NCBI RefSeq assembly: GCF_015477355.1
Contig: NZ_JADLRJ010000001.1
Coordinates: 1 to 64,000 of the forward strand
Reading direction: 5' to 3'
DNA: 64,000 bases
Source of the DNA: Nocardia blacklockiae
GTDB lineage: Bacteria; Actinomycetota; Actinomycetes; Mycobacteriales; Mycobacteriaceae
Shown here: piece after piece, positions 17,393 through 26,809 of the stretch
How positions within the stretch are numbered: position 1 is the first letter of the stretch
Layout: each line of letters starts with the position of its first letter
Made by a program: the position numbers and the translations under genes
Notes under the pieces: generated by a model
What the model saw: only the letters and a program-made list of their open reading frames with translations
What the model was told of the DNA's origin: nothing
Database searches by the model: none

Positions 17393-18525
17393 CTGCCGCC
17401 ACGAACTCGCCGGGCACAACCACCGAATTCGATTGCGTGATACTGGGTTCGGGCGTCGGCGGCGCACTGCTCGCCTTGCTGCTGGGCCGCCGGGGACAGC
17501 GAGTGTTGCTGCTGGAGGCCGGATCCCGGCCGCCCACCCGAGGGGCCGAGATCTTGAAGGCCCGCGGTATCCGGGTGCTCGCCGAGCACGGCCTCCTCGC
17601 CGAACTGCTGAATCGCGGAGCCCTGGAGCGCGTGCGCATCGACATCTACCACGACGGAGCGCTGCTGCTCTCGTACGATTTCGCCGAATACACGCGACTC
17701 GGGCTGTTTCTCATCGTGCCCTACTCTCGAATCGTCTCGGTCGTTCTCGACGCGTGCGCCGAGTTGCCGAATGTCGACCTCCGATTCGGCCGCCGCCTGC
17801 TCGCACTGTGCAGCGAGCAGTTCCCCGTCTCCAGTGCGATGCTCGACGACGGAACGAGTATCCGGGCGCGCACGTTCGTCGACGCCGCCGGATCCCTCTC
17901 GGCGCTCGGCACTTTCGTCGAATCCGCGCGCGACGTCACCAGGCAGGGGCAGGTGCTGCGCATGGCCACCGTGCCCGTCACCGCCAGTGTGCTGTCGCGG
18001 AACCGGCTCTATTTCGGCTCGGGCGGCGGGCTCGCCTATTTCTATCCGATCGACAACCGCACCGCCCGGGTATTCGTCGGGTTCCCGCGCGAGCAGGACG
18101 CACGGATATTCGACGAGCACCGCGACGACCTGCGGGCACGGCTCGCGGATTTCGTCACCGACACCGATGACGCCGTAGCTTTGCTGCGAGCCGACCGGTT
18201 CGCGCGGGTGCCGATAGCGGTCTATACGAGTAAGCCCTACCACCGAGAGAACGTCATACTGCTGGGCAGCGCCGCGTTCTCGCCACATCCCATGACCGGC
18301 CAGGGCATGAGCTACACCCTCGAGGACGCCACCGTGCTCGCCGAAATCCTCACCGAGGCCACCGACGCGCACCGGCTGGAACTGCTGCTCCAGGAACGAT
18401 ACGAACCACGCCGCGCACTGCACGCCCGGCTCGTCGCCTACGGTGACGCCCTAGCCGCCTCGTACCACGACCGCGCCGCCTATCTGAGAGCTCACGACCC
18501 GGTTCTGCACGGGGGCGACCGCTGA
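17389..18525 (+). CDS. FAD-dependent monooxygenase-like flavoprotein
   Basis: 378 residues of the p-hydroxybenzoate hydroxylase-type fold: dinucleotide motif VILGSGVGGALLALLLG with the acidic end of strand two (LLLEAG), a middle VDAAGSLSALG region where DG usually occurs, and the second flavin motif GSAAFSPHPMTGQGMSYTLEDA. In most family members this last motif is GDAAH; here the aspartate that contacts the flavin ribityl chain is Ser. It could still be active, since the rest (HPxxGQGM) is kept. Translationally coupled to the VAO-type oxidase, suggesting successive oxidations of the same aromatic substrate. Confidence 0.85.
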   Translation: MTAATNSPGTTTEFDCVILGSGVGGALLALLLGRRGQRVLLLEAGSRPPTRGAEILKARGIRVLAEHGLLAELLNRGALERVRIDIYHDGALLLSYDFAEYTRLGLFLIVPYSRIVSVVLDACAELPNVDLRFGRRLLALCSEQFPVSSAMLDDGTSIRARTFVDAAGSLSALGTFVESARDVTRQGQVLRMATVPVTASVLSRNRLYFGSGGGLAYFYPIDNRTARVFVGFPREQDARIFDEHRDDLRARLADFVTDTDDAVALLRADRFARVPIAVYTSKPYHRENVILLGSAAFSPHPMTGQGMSYTLEDATVLAEILTEATDAHRLELLLQERYEPRRALHARLVAYGDALAASYHDRAAYLRAHDPVLHGGDR

Positions 18526-18657
18526 GCTGTGCCGCGTCGGCATAATGTTTCGATTCGGCTGGCAACAGGGTGGCGAATGTGCGACAGTCACGGGCATCGA
18601 GTGGCCGGGCGGTCGACCGGAACCACTCCGGCGGCCGTGAGTAGAGGGTGAGAGCTG

Positions 18658-19902
18658 GTGGCGACGAGTTTTCCCTTCGCCGAGTCGACTGCGAATCGTT
18701 TGTCCTTCCGAGACCGTGACGCGCTGTACGCGCGGCTGCACGAACGGCCGGAGCGCAGCTATCGGCACGCCAGCGGATTGCGCATGGTGTGGCGCTACGA
18801 CGACGCGCGGGAGCTGCTGGAGGCGACGGAACCCGGTATCTCGAACGCGAATTCGCTGCAGCCGCTGGTCGGTTACCGGCGCATCGCCGCGGACCCACGT
18901 GCCGTCGTCCAGTTGTGCCGGCATCTGATTCCGTTGCCCGCCAAGGCAACCGCGGACTGTACGGACGACGTCCTGCACAAGCGCGTGTGGGACAGCATGG
19001 CCGGCTCGACCGGGCATTTCACGATCACGCCGGGCCTGCGTTCCCGGCGAACGGCCGAGCTGACCGCGCACGCCCAGGCGGTACTGGACGAGTGGGAGCC
19101 GGGGCGCGGGGTGGCGGCCGACGCGACGGCGTTGTCGATCGCCTACGCCGCGCGGGTCGTCGGCTCGGCGGTCGGCCTGCCCGCGGCGGAGTGGCCGTCG
19201 GTGGCGCAGTGGAGCGGCGCGCAATCCGGGCTGCTGGGCCGTGCGTTGCGCGGCCGCGAGCTGGTCGACGCGGTCGGTGCGCTCGGGCGGTTGTTCACGG
19301 TGAGCGGCCGGACCGTGGCCGCCGCCCGGCGACAGCGGACGGCGGGTTTCGCCGGGCGGCTGGCCGACGCCGGGATTCCGCACCGCGTCGCCGTGTCCGC
19401 GATGGCGAACTCGCTCGCCGCGGGCGTGCACACCGTGAGCGGCACCATTCAGCAAGGGCTGCAACGACTTCTGAGCGATCCCGACCGGGCCTGGTGGGAG
19501 CTTCTCGCCGGGCCCGACGCCGGTCGGGTCGCCGCCAAGGTGCTAGCGCTCGACCCGGGCCTGGTCGCGTGGAAACGCGCCGTGCTCCGGCCGGTGACGC
19601 TGCGCAGCGGCACCACGCTGCCGGCGGGACCGGTGCTGGTGATGTTCGCCGCCGCGAACCGCGACCCGCTCGCCTTCGACGATCCCCTCGACCTGCGTGC
19701 CCCCGGCAAACTGCCGCTGACCTTCGGCTTCGGCAGACATGTCTGTCCGGGTAAATCGTTGGCGCAGTTGGCGATCGAGGTCTTCCTGACGGAACTGCGC
19801 CTGCGCGCTCCGGAATGCCGTCTGGATCAGGACGTGCGAACACCGCGAGACCGCCCGGACGATCTCCTGTTCAGCGGTGCCGACATCAACCTCATCGGGT
19901 AG
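18658..19902 (+). CDS. cytochrome P450-like protein lacking the ExxR motif
   Basis: 414 residues from GTG 18658, with GAGGGTGAGA just upstream. The heme-binding loop is intact: FGFGRHVCPGKSLA with Cys363. The I helix shows AGVHT (255-259), where the acidic residue before Thr is His. The K helix, normally E-x-x-R, reads KVLA at 294-297 within RVAAKVLALDP, so both nearly invariant residues are gone; the following RxxLPAGxxVxxxxAAANRDP strand aligns well, which makes the alignment secure. Unusual P450s of this kind include some CYP157 members. It may be an atypical monooxygenase, a peroxygenase or a non-catalytic partner. Last gene of the block. Confidence 0.85.
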   Translation: MATSFPFAESTANRLSFRDRDALYARLHERPERSYRHASGLRMVWRYDDARELLEATEPGISNANSLQPLVGYRRIAADPRAVVQLCRHLIPLPAKATADCTDDVLHKRVWDSMAGSTGHFTITPGLRSRRTAELTAHAQAVLDEWEPGRGVAADATALSIAYAARVVGSAVGLPAAEWPSVAQWSGAQSGLLGRALRGRELVDAVGALGRLFTVSGRTVAAARRQRTAGFAGRLADAGIPHRVAVSAMANSLAAGVHTVSGTIQQGLQRLLSDPDRAWWELLAGPDAGRVAAKVLALDPGLVAWKRAVLRPVTLRSGTTLPAGPVLVMFAAANRDPLAFDDPLDLRAPGKLPLTFGFGRHVCPGKSLAQLAIEVFLTELRLRAPECRLDQDVRTPRDRPDDLLFSGADINLIG

Positions 19903-20052
19903 ACCGCGATAGCGGCAGCGCCACCGGCAGGTCGAGCTACGCCTGATGCCAGGTCGGCAGCGGGTGGGAACCGGTGTTTTCACTGATTCGGGGCGTGGGG
20001 GAGGTGGGGAGAATGTGGACGCTCGGAGTTCGGGAGTTACGGGAGGTATGTC

Positions 20053-20682
20053 GTGGGGTTGGCGAGAGTTCACAATTTCGCTGTTTCGCTGGACGGGTTC
20101 GGGACCGGGGCGGGGCAGAGCCGGGATGCGCATTTCGGGCATGCCGGGGAAAGGCTGCACGAGTGGATGTTCGCCACTCGGTGGTGGGAGCCGACCGGGA
20201 GTGTCGGTGTCGACAACGCTTTCGTGCGGCAGCACGACATCGGGATCGGGGCCGAGATCATGGGAGCCGGGAAATTCGGTCACCCGGGATGGCACGAGGA
20301 TCCGGAATGGCGAGGCGCGTGGGGTGCCAACCCGCCGTTCCACACGCCAGTCTTCGTCCTCACCCGGCACACCCGGCCGCCGATCGAGATGGAGGGCGGA
20401 ACGACCTTTCATTTCCTCGACGCCCCGCCCGCCGAGGCACTGAAGACGGCCCGCGACGCGGCCGGTGATCGAGACGTTCGAATCGGCGGCGGCGCCACCG
20501 TGATTCGCGAATTCCTCGCCGAAGGTCTCATCGACCACATGCACGTCGCGGTGGTCCCGATTCTGCTCGGCCGGGGCGTGCGCCTCTGGGACGGCCTGGA
20601 GGGACTCGAGCGCAACTATCGAATCGAGTCCGTCTCTTCACCCAGCGGCGTGACGCACTTGACGTTCACCCGCACCCCCTGA
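20053..20682 (+). CDS. RibD C-terminal/dihydrofolate reductase-like protein
   Basis: 209 residues from GTG 20053, which has GGGAGG about 7 nt upstream. The fold signature is RVHNFAVSLDGFGTG at the N-terminus, GAEIMGAGKFG, TPVFVLTRH, TFHFLDA and the NADPH-loop IGGGATVIREFLAEGLIDHMHVAVVPILLGRGVRLW. Proteins of this group are stand-alone NADPH reductases of uncertain substrate, common in actinobacteria. It follows the P450 by 150 bases in the same direction but does not overlap it, so membership in the polyketide block is open. Confidence 0.85.
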   Translation: MGLARVHNFAVSLDGFGTGAGQSRDAHFGHAGERLHEWMFATRWWEPTGSVGVDNAFVRQHDIGIGAEIMGAGKFGHPGWHEDPEWRGAWGANPPFHTPVFVLTRHTRPPIEMEGGTTFHFLDAPPAEALKTARDAAGDRDVRIGGGATVIREFLAEGLIDHMHVAVVPILLGRGVRLWDGLEGLERNYRIESVSSPSGVTHLTFTRTP

Positions 20683-20707
20683 CCGCGCCCGGCTGCATTC
20701 CCGGAGT

Positions 20708-23047
20708 TCAGCGCAGCAGGTCCGCCACCGGTTGCATTCTGTCGCGCCAGTTACGCGGCGGCGGATTGTTGCCGGGCGGCGCGAGGGAGTTCCACGGCGT
20801 GCGATGCACACCCGAGGCCCATTGGTCGGTATCCGTGGCGGCTACGATCGCGGCCCGGGCATCACGGATGCGCTGTGGATCGGTGGGGTCTGCCAGCAGT
20901 CGGTCGACCTGACCTTGCACCAGCCTCGCGTGCTCGTTTCCGATCCAGGTCATCATCCGGGCCGCGCCGTTCTGGTCGATCCCGCCGAGTCCGGCACCGG
21001 CGGGTGCCGGATCTCCGCTGGCCAATTGTTGCAAGGCCTGTATTTTGCGGCGCGCAGGATTGGCCATGTAATCGGTGACCCAGGCGGTTTGCGGGCCACC
21101 CGGGATTCCGCCGTCCAGCGTGACGCCACCGGGATTCGCCCGACGGTACCGGAACGTCGACGCCTGCAGAGTGGCGAGATCCGCCGCTGTCTCCGCCGCG
21201 TCGCCGCGATTCCGCGCGACCCGGTTGGCCGAATGCTGTGTGCGCTGCATCGCCGCGACGACGTGACCCAAATGCTTGTCGGCGAGTGTTTCGTCCTCGG
21301 CGTTGGCGTCGACGATGCCCCAGGACCGAATGCCGTAACCGATGAGCCGCTGATCGGAGAACCCGGCTCCCAGCAGTGCGCCCTGCGCGTCGCCGAGCGT
21401 GCCGCCGCGATCCTGGAGACCCTGCAGTGCCGCGGCCACACCTTTGACGGTGTCCACGCCGCCGTAGCGTGCGGCGCCTCTGCGCGCGGCTTCGGCGAAT
21501 TGCTGGCGATTGAGATACGACTGGCGATACCACCCTTGCTCACCGCCGAATCCCGGACTGTTCCACACGCCCCACGTCGCGCGCTGCGCCCTTCGCTCGG
21601 TCCGCGAGAACGGGCGGAGCGGGGAGCGCGTGCGCCCGGCCAGCCATTCGGTGGCCGGCGAATTACTGATCGTGCTCACTGCGGCGAGTCCGGTCAGCAT
21701 GCCCGCGGCGAGCGTTCCATTGGCCCGCGTGGTTCCCATTCCCATGGCGGCGCCGGACGTGCCGCCGCCCGAGCCGTTTCCGAGTGTGGCGCCCGCCAAT
21801 CGTTGCGCCAGCCAGTCGTGACCGCGATCCATTCCCTTGCTCAGCCGCGCCAATTGGAAGATGGCGACCACCATGACCACCGCGGCGATCATCATCACCG
21901 AGGTGACCTGTCCGGGCGCCTGCCGGAAGAGATTCCCGATGAACAAGGTGTAGATGCCGACGAACACCACGTAGACGAACATCCGCGCCGCACCGATCAG
22001 CACGTCCGTCACATCGCGGATGAGGGCGATCTGCGTCGGCCCGTAGACGAAACCGCCGAACGCGACCCCGAAGATGAGCCGGAACAGATGATAAATGGTG
22101 CGCATCGTCGACCCGAATACCTTGCCCGCCAGATACGCCGAAAACCCCAGCAGCACAATGACGGAAAACATCAGGATCAGCCCGGCGCCGACCTGGCCCA
22201 TCCCCGGATTCTTCGCGTGCGCGTACGCGTCCATGTCACCGCACGCGCGCATCGTGTCCAGGACCCGGTCCGCGCTGCCCGCCTGCTGGCCCGCGCTCCA
22301 CCCCGCGCCACAGGCCGGCCGCTCGTCGACGATGTGCCCGAAGTTCCACACCTGTACCGGTTTACGCGCGAAATTGTCGGCGAGCGTTTCCTGCATCGAC
22401 GCCACGACACGGTCCGGATCCGGGTTGTCGTTGCCGTTCACGCCGGCCGCGACCGCGATGCCGACATTGCGGGCCTGGACGAAGAACCCGTCGGCGGACA
22501 GCACCTCGCCCAGCGGATCGGCGAGGAACACCGGGCCCAGCACCGCCACGGCGAACATCGTCACCACCTGAACCTTCGCCTTCGCGAAATGTCCACGGAT
22601 GAGGAAGATTCCGACGATGAGGGCCCCGATGGTGACGCCGGTGATCAGGGCGGCCGTCGTCGCGACCTGATCCGTCATCCCGGCGGCGACGCCCTGCAGG
22701 GCCGCGCCGACCGTGTTCAGCCAGCCGAGCCCGAGCACGAATCCGATCATCCAGATCGCGGAGGTCACGATCGCCATATAGCCCACGAATTCCAGCTCCA
22801 GCAGCGCCGATACCACCGTCTTGCCCGGATTGAAGAAGCTGTAATCGGTCACGATCAAGTAATTCGACAACGAGACACCCGACGAATCGCGCACGTCCAT
22901 CCACGAGAGTTCGCCGTTCGCCGACGTCCCGGACTGCGCGGTGGCGACCGCGCCGACGATCCCCGGAAACACGAAAAGCGCGATGAAGACGGCATACACT
23001 TCGACGGCCCGGCGACTCGTCAGAAAGCGGCGCTGCGGTGAAAGCAT
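20708..23047 (-). CDS. TrbL/VirB6-like polytopic membrane protein
   Basis: 779 residues. An N-terminal hydrophobic helix (VYAVFIALFVFPGIVGAVA) is followed by an extracytoplasmic segment, then hydrophobic helices at roughly 85-110, 135-155, 160-185, 285-310, 325-345, 365-390 and 395-415. The C-terminal 360 residues are soluble, with a Gly-rich section (GNGSGGGTSGAAMGMG) and Gln/Arg-rich helices. This arrangement resembles TrbL/VirB6 inner-membrane proteins of type IV secretion or integrative conjugative elements of actinobacteria. No other transfer gene is seen in the window, so the role is uncertain and it may be an element remnant. Confidence 0.55.
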   Translation of the reverse strand: MLSPQRRFLTSRRAVEVYAVFIALFVFPGIVGAVATAQSGTSANGELSWMDVRDSSGVSLSNYLIVTDYSFFNPGKTVVSALLELEFVGYMAIVTSAIWMIGFVLGLGWLNTVGAALQGVAAGMTDQVATTAALITGVTIGALIVGIFLIRGHFAKAKVQVVTMFAVAVLGPVFLADPLGEVLSADGFFVQARNVGIAVAAGVNGNDNPDPDRVVASMQETLADNFARKPVQVWNFGHIVDERPACGAGWSAGQQAGSADRVLDTMRACGDMDAYAHAKNPGMGQVGAGLILMFSVIVLLGFSAYLAGKVFGSTMRTIYHLFRLIFGVAFGGFVYGPTQIALIRDVTDVLIGAARMFVYVVFVGIYTLFIGNLFRQAPGQVTSVMMIAAVVMVVAIFQLARLSKGMDRGHDWLAQRLAGATLGNGSGGGTSGAAMGMGTTRANGTLAAGMLTGLAAVSTISNSPATEWLAGRTRSPLRPFSRTERRAQRATWGVWNSPGFGGEQGWYRQSYLNRQQFAEAARRGAARYGGVDTVKGVAAALQGLQDRGGTLGDAQGALLGAGFSDQRLIGYGIRSWGIVDANAEDETLADKHLGHVVAAMQRTQHSANRVARNRGDAAETAADLATLQASTFRYRRANPGGVTLDGGIPGGPQTAWVTDYMANPARRKIQALQQLASGDPAPAGAGLGGIDQNGAARMMTWIGNEHARLVQGQVDRLLADPTDPQRIRDARAAIVAATDTDQWASGVHRTPWNSLAPPGNNPPPRNWRDRMQPVADLLR

Positions 23048-23400
23048 TCTCTATGACCTTGCCAGAGCAAACGGTACGGCGACGGCCGTGATTGTGAAAT
23101 GCCAATTTTCGGTATCGGAACCGATAGTAGTTGCGGGCCAGGGCTTTTCGGATCGGGAGTATCACCGGTCAGCGGTCGTATCGGTGAAATCACCGGTGTC
23201 GCGCCACCTCGATCTCGAGGCCCGTCTCCCGGCCGTCCACATGGAAGGGGGTCGGGGCTTACCGGCGCTCCGCGGCGAGGTCGACGGCAACCGGTGCTTT
23301 ACGTCTTACGCGGGCCCGGCGAATCGAGTCACGATCATGGCGACAGTGCAAGATCGATCGATTACACGGGAGTCGGATTGTTCGAAGTGTTGTGGGAATC
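23048..23400. other. intergenic region with two short dyads
   Basis: 353 bases between two divergent genes. Two dyads with the same build (six-base arms and AA between them) are present: TATCGGAACCGATA at 23113-23126 and CGGTGAAATCACCG at 23182-23195; ATCACCGGT also occurs as a direct repeat at 23161 and 23189. These could be operators for one or both genes. An open frame of 101 codons on the plus strand crosses the region but has no family resemblance and poor start context, so I do not call it. Confidence 0.45.
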
Positions 23401-23880
23401 GTGAATCAGCACATGCGTAATCCATGGGGTTGGCTGGAGGGCGCGGGCGTCACCGCGGCCGCCCTGGAAGCACTGCATCAGCAGCTCGACCACGTGGCCC
23501 TCACCTCGCTGGTCCACGCCACTCATCTCACCGAGGAGGAAGTAGCGGACGAACTCGTGGATCGGCGGAACCGCTTGGCGGCCGAGCTGGAACTCGGCGA
23601 CGCGCGACTCACCGGGGAGGAAGGGGTGCGCCGGGTCGGTGACGAACTGGCGAAGGCGCATGCCGTGCTCGCGGAGTCGCTGGCCCGGGCGCCCGCGGAG
23701 GTGAGCGCCGCCGACGCCCGCGAGATCGTGGCCGCCGCGATCGCGCGACTGCTGGCGCCCGCCGCCGGGGCGACCGTCGCGGACGAGCCGGCGCTGCCAC
23801 ATGTCGTGGCGGCGGCCTCGGACTATCTGGCCCTGCTGCATCTGTTCGAGCTCGTCGCCGGTCTCCACGAACGGGACTAG
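23401..23880 (+). CDS. small helical hypothetical protein
   Basis: 159 residues from GTG 23401 (GTG 23392 is an alternative start three codons earlier). The protein is alpha-helical and acidic with heptad-like stretches (LTEEEVADELVDRRNRLAAELELGDARLTGEEGVRRVGDELAKAHAVLAESLARA), no signal peptide and no membrane helix. I recognise no family. It starts with NPWGWLEG and ends in a hydrophobic helix AASDYLALLHLFELVAGLH. It stands alone between the membrane protein and the first tandem LAL gene, convergent with the latter. Confidence 0.6.
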   Translation: MNQHMRNPWGWLEGAGVTAAALEALHQQLDHVALTSLVHATHLTEEEVADELVDRRNRLAAELELGDARLTGEEGVRRVGDELAKAHAVLAESLARAPAEVSAADAREIVAAAIARLLAPAAGATVADEPALPHVVAAASDYLALLHLFELVAGLHERD

Positions 23881-23963
23881 AACGGCGATGTCGGCACAGC
23901 GGCTCGATGACGCGGCCCGGCAAGTCCGCGCGATCGAATTCGACAGATCCGGACTTCCGATCG

Positions 23964-26723
23964 TCAACTGACCCAGGAAGCGTTGACGGCCGCCGGGCCT
24001 TCCGGCTCGACCCGGCGGCCGTAACGCGGATCGAGGACCACGCGAATGAGTTCGCTGCGCGATTTCACGCCCAGCTTGCCGAAGATCTTGCGGAGGTGGT
24101 GGTCGACCGTCCGCGCGCTCAAGACCAGCTGCGCCGCGATCTCCCGGTTGGTGGAGCCGCTGGTGACGGCGTCCACGATGCGTGTCTCCTGCTGCGTCAG
24201 TGCGGTGATCCGGATCTCCGGAAGCCCGAAAGTCTCTCCCAGAGCGCGTAATTCGGCGCGGGCACGGTCGGCCCACACGGCGGCGCCGAGCGCCTCGAAG
24301 GTGTCGAGGGCCGCCCGCAGCGGCCCGTGCGCCTCCGCTCGGTGCCGTCGGCGGCGCAGATATTCGCCGTACAACAGACGTGTACGCGCGTATTCCAGCG
24401 GCCGACCGCCGCGCTCGTGCAAGGCGAGTGCCCGCCGGAACTCGGCGTCGGCCGTGTCGGGAGTGGCGACCAGGGCTCGGCAGCGCGCTGCCACGGCCGC
24501 CGCTTCCGGCTGTACCGCCGACGCCACCCGGCGCAGCAGCGGCTCGAGAAATTCGGCGGCCAGATCGGGTTCGCGCGCGTGCACAGCGGCCTCGACCAGA
24601 TCCGGCGTGTACGTGAGCAGGATGTCCGGATGCGCGAATCCGTTGGGTGGCTGGAGACTCGTCAGCGCGGAATCCGGCCGGCCGGCGGCCAGGTCGAGCA
24701 GACCGAGGGCCCGCCGGGCGGTCAGGACGAGATCCCCGAGGCGTCGCGGCACCGCCTCGGCCAGCACGTCGTACGCGAGTTCGTGGGCGCGCTGCCGTCG
24801 CCCAGTGCACGCGGCCAGCACTGCCAGCGCACCGCGATGCCAGCATTTCACGTTGCAGTGCCCGATCCGCTCGGCGAGCCGATAGCCCTCCGCCGCGGCC
24901 GCCTCCGCCGCGCGGAATCGCCCGTCGGCGATATCGTCACCGACCGTGTCCTGCAGGGCCCACACGACAATGCCGGTGGCGCCGGTGCTCCGGGCGATCC
25001 GCACGGCCTCACGATTCAGTCGCCGCGCGCGTTCCCGATCGCCCAGATCCCGCAGGATTCGGCTCGCCCAGCAGAGCATGACGGGATCGCTGAACGTCTC
25101 CACGATCTCCATGTCCGCGGGTGACGCGGCACCGGTCAGTCCCCGTCGCCGCCGGTGCACGCCACGGAACAACCGGAGCAACGCGGTGCGGGCATCGGTG
25201 CCGGCGAGCGGCAGACGTTCGACGGCGTCCACGATCTCCGCGGCAACCGGCGTATTCGCGTGGTAGCAGGCCTCGTCGAACAGCAACAGCAGCGGAATCG
25301 CCTGCCGCGGATCGGCTTCCAGCGCCTGGGGGAGCAGCGGGCGCACCATGGCCACCGCGTCCGCCGGAATCCCGGTACGCAGCTCTATCAGCGCTCGCAG
25401 TCCGATCGTGTTCCGGTGCAACGCATTACCGGCCGATTCTCCCGAGTCGGCCAGTTGCAGAAGGAGTTCCGCCCGGTCGACGTCGCCACTGTTCCACCAG
25501 GCGACCGCGGATCGGTGGATCCGCCGGGCGCGAGACTGCCCGGCCGTGCTCAATTCACCCGCGCGAGCGAACAGTGCGGCCGAGGTCTTCGAGGCGACCC
25601 GAGCGGCCCGGCGCGCCGCGCGGTCGAGCTGCTCGGCGATCTCGTCGTCCGGGGCGTCCACCGATCGAGCCAGATGCCCTGCGTACCGCTCGTCCTCCTC
25701 TCCGGCGGCGCGCAGCGCCGCGGCCAGCGCCCGGTGCGCATTCCTGCGATCGGCCGCCAGAGCGCCGTGATAGACGGCCGAGCGCACCAGCGGGTGGCGG
25801 ACGGTGATCGTCCCCACATCCGTTTCGGCAATGAGATCGTCCGACTCGTCCAATTCCGTCAGCGAGAACTCACCGATCTCGGCGGCCGCGCGCGCCAGCA
25901 CATCACGCCGTATCCGACCGGCGGTCGCGGCCAAGAGCAGTAACCGTTGTTTCGGCGACGAGTATTGCTGTATCCGCTCTCCGAAGGCTGTTCTCAACGT
26001 GTCGGTCAGCGGTAACGGAGTATCCGTCCAGAGGGTATTCCGCACGGCCTCGGCCGGAAATTCGATAATTGCCGACGGATTGCCGCCGGTCGCTGCCAGG
26101 ACGGCGTCCTGCTGTTCCGGTGACAACGGCGAAATGCTTCGCTCACGTAGGAGTCGGCGGGCCGCCGAATTATCCAGCGGGCGCACCGGCATATCGTGCA
26201 CACCCGAAATGGCGAACGGCCGGCGGCCGTCCGATCTCGCCGCCAGCACGAGCATGATCGGCTCGCTGTCCAGCCGCCGTGCGACGAACTCGAGCACATT
26301 GCGCGAAGGCTCGTCGATCCAGTGGACGTCGTCGACCGAACACACCACGGGATGTTCGCGTGCCAGCTCCGCGAGCAGGGACAACGTGGCCAGGCTGACG
26401 AGGAACCGGTCCGGTGCCGGGCCTTCCGCGAGCCCGAAAACCACCCGCAGCGCGCTCGCCAGCGGCGCCGGCAACCGATCGGCCCGGCCCGATACCGGCA
26501 GCAGCAATTGATGGAGCGTCGCATAACCGAAACGCGATTCGGGCGGCACGCCGGCCGCGCGCAGCACACACGGCCCGGAAGCGGCCGCGACGAATTCTTC
26601 GAGCAGCGCACTTTTCCCGACTCCCGGCTCGCCGTGCACGAGCACGGCCGCGCCGTGGCCGGTGCGTGCGCTTTCGTGCAGTGCGGCAAGTGCCGCCAGT
26701 TCGTTTTCGCGTCCCAATAACAC
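23964..26723 (-). CDS. LAL-family LuxR regulator (tandem copy 1)
   Basis: 919 residues: AAA-type ATPase at the N-terminus (Walker A GEPGVGKSA, Walker B VVCSVDDVHWID), a long helical repeat region, and a C-terminal LuxR HTH (LTQQETRIVDAVTSGSTNREIAAQLVLSARTVDHHLRKIFGKLGV). The start GTG 26723 has no clear Shine-Dalgarno, and its second codon is TTA, rare in this GC-rich DNA and in streptomycetes a signature of bldA-dependent developmental control. The gene is a clear paralogue of the next one upstream and lies 86 bases after its stop, so the pair may be co-transcribed. Confidence 0.9.
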   Translation of the reverse strand: MLLGRENELAALAALHESARTGHGAAVLVHGEPGVGKSALLEEFVAAASGPCVLRAAGVPPESRFGYATLHQLLLPVSGRADRLPAPLASALRVVFGLAEGPAPDRFLVSLATLSLLAELAREHPVVCSVDDVHWIDEPSRNVLEFVARRLDSEPIMLVLAARSDGRRPFAISGVHDMPVRPLDNSAARRLLRERSISPLSPEQQDAVLAATGGNPSAIIEFPAEAVRNTLWTDTPLPLTDTLRTAFGERIQQYSSPKQRLLLLAATAGRIRRDVLARAAAEIGEFSLTELDESDDLIAETDVGTITVRHPLVRSAVYHGALAADRRNAHRALAAALRAAGEEDERYAGHLARSVDAPDDEIAEQLDRAARRAARVASKTSAALFARAGELSTAGQSRARRIHRSAVAWWNSGDVDRAELLLQLADSGESAGNALHRNTIGLRALIELRTGIPADAVAMVRPLLPQALEADPRQAIPLLLLFDEACYHANTPVAAEIVDAVERLPLAGTDARTALLRLFRGVHRRRRGLTGAASPADMEIVETFSDPVMLCWASRILRDLGDRERARRLNREAVRIARSTGATGIVVWALQDTVGDDIADGRFRAAEAAAAEGYRLAERIGHCNVKCWHRGALAVLAACTGRRQRAHELAYDVLAEAVPRRLGDLVLTARRALGLLDLAAGRPDSALTSLQPPNGFAHPDILLTYTPDLVEAAVHAREPDLAAEFLEPLLRRVASAVQPEAAAVAARCRALVATPDTADAEFRRALALHERGGRPLEYARTRLLYGEYLRRRRHRAEAHGPLRAALDTFEALGAAVWADRARAELRALGETFGLPEIRITALTQQETRIVDAVTSGSTNREIAAQLVLSARTVDHHLRKIFGKLGVKSRSELIRVVLDPRYGRRVEPEGPAAVNASWVS

Positions 26724-26809
26724 CCGACCAGGCTAACCGGACTCTGTCTCCGCAATATTCGCCAGCTCCGGGAAGTTTTTCGGATGTGCCGCCGCCGGGT
26801 CCCAACCTG

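Noticed and set aside
23099-23404. 101-codon plus-strand frame in the intergenic region
   Set aside because: Proline/glycine/arginine composition, no family, weak start.
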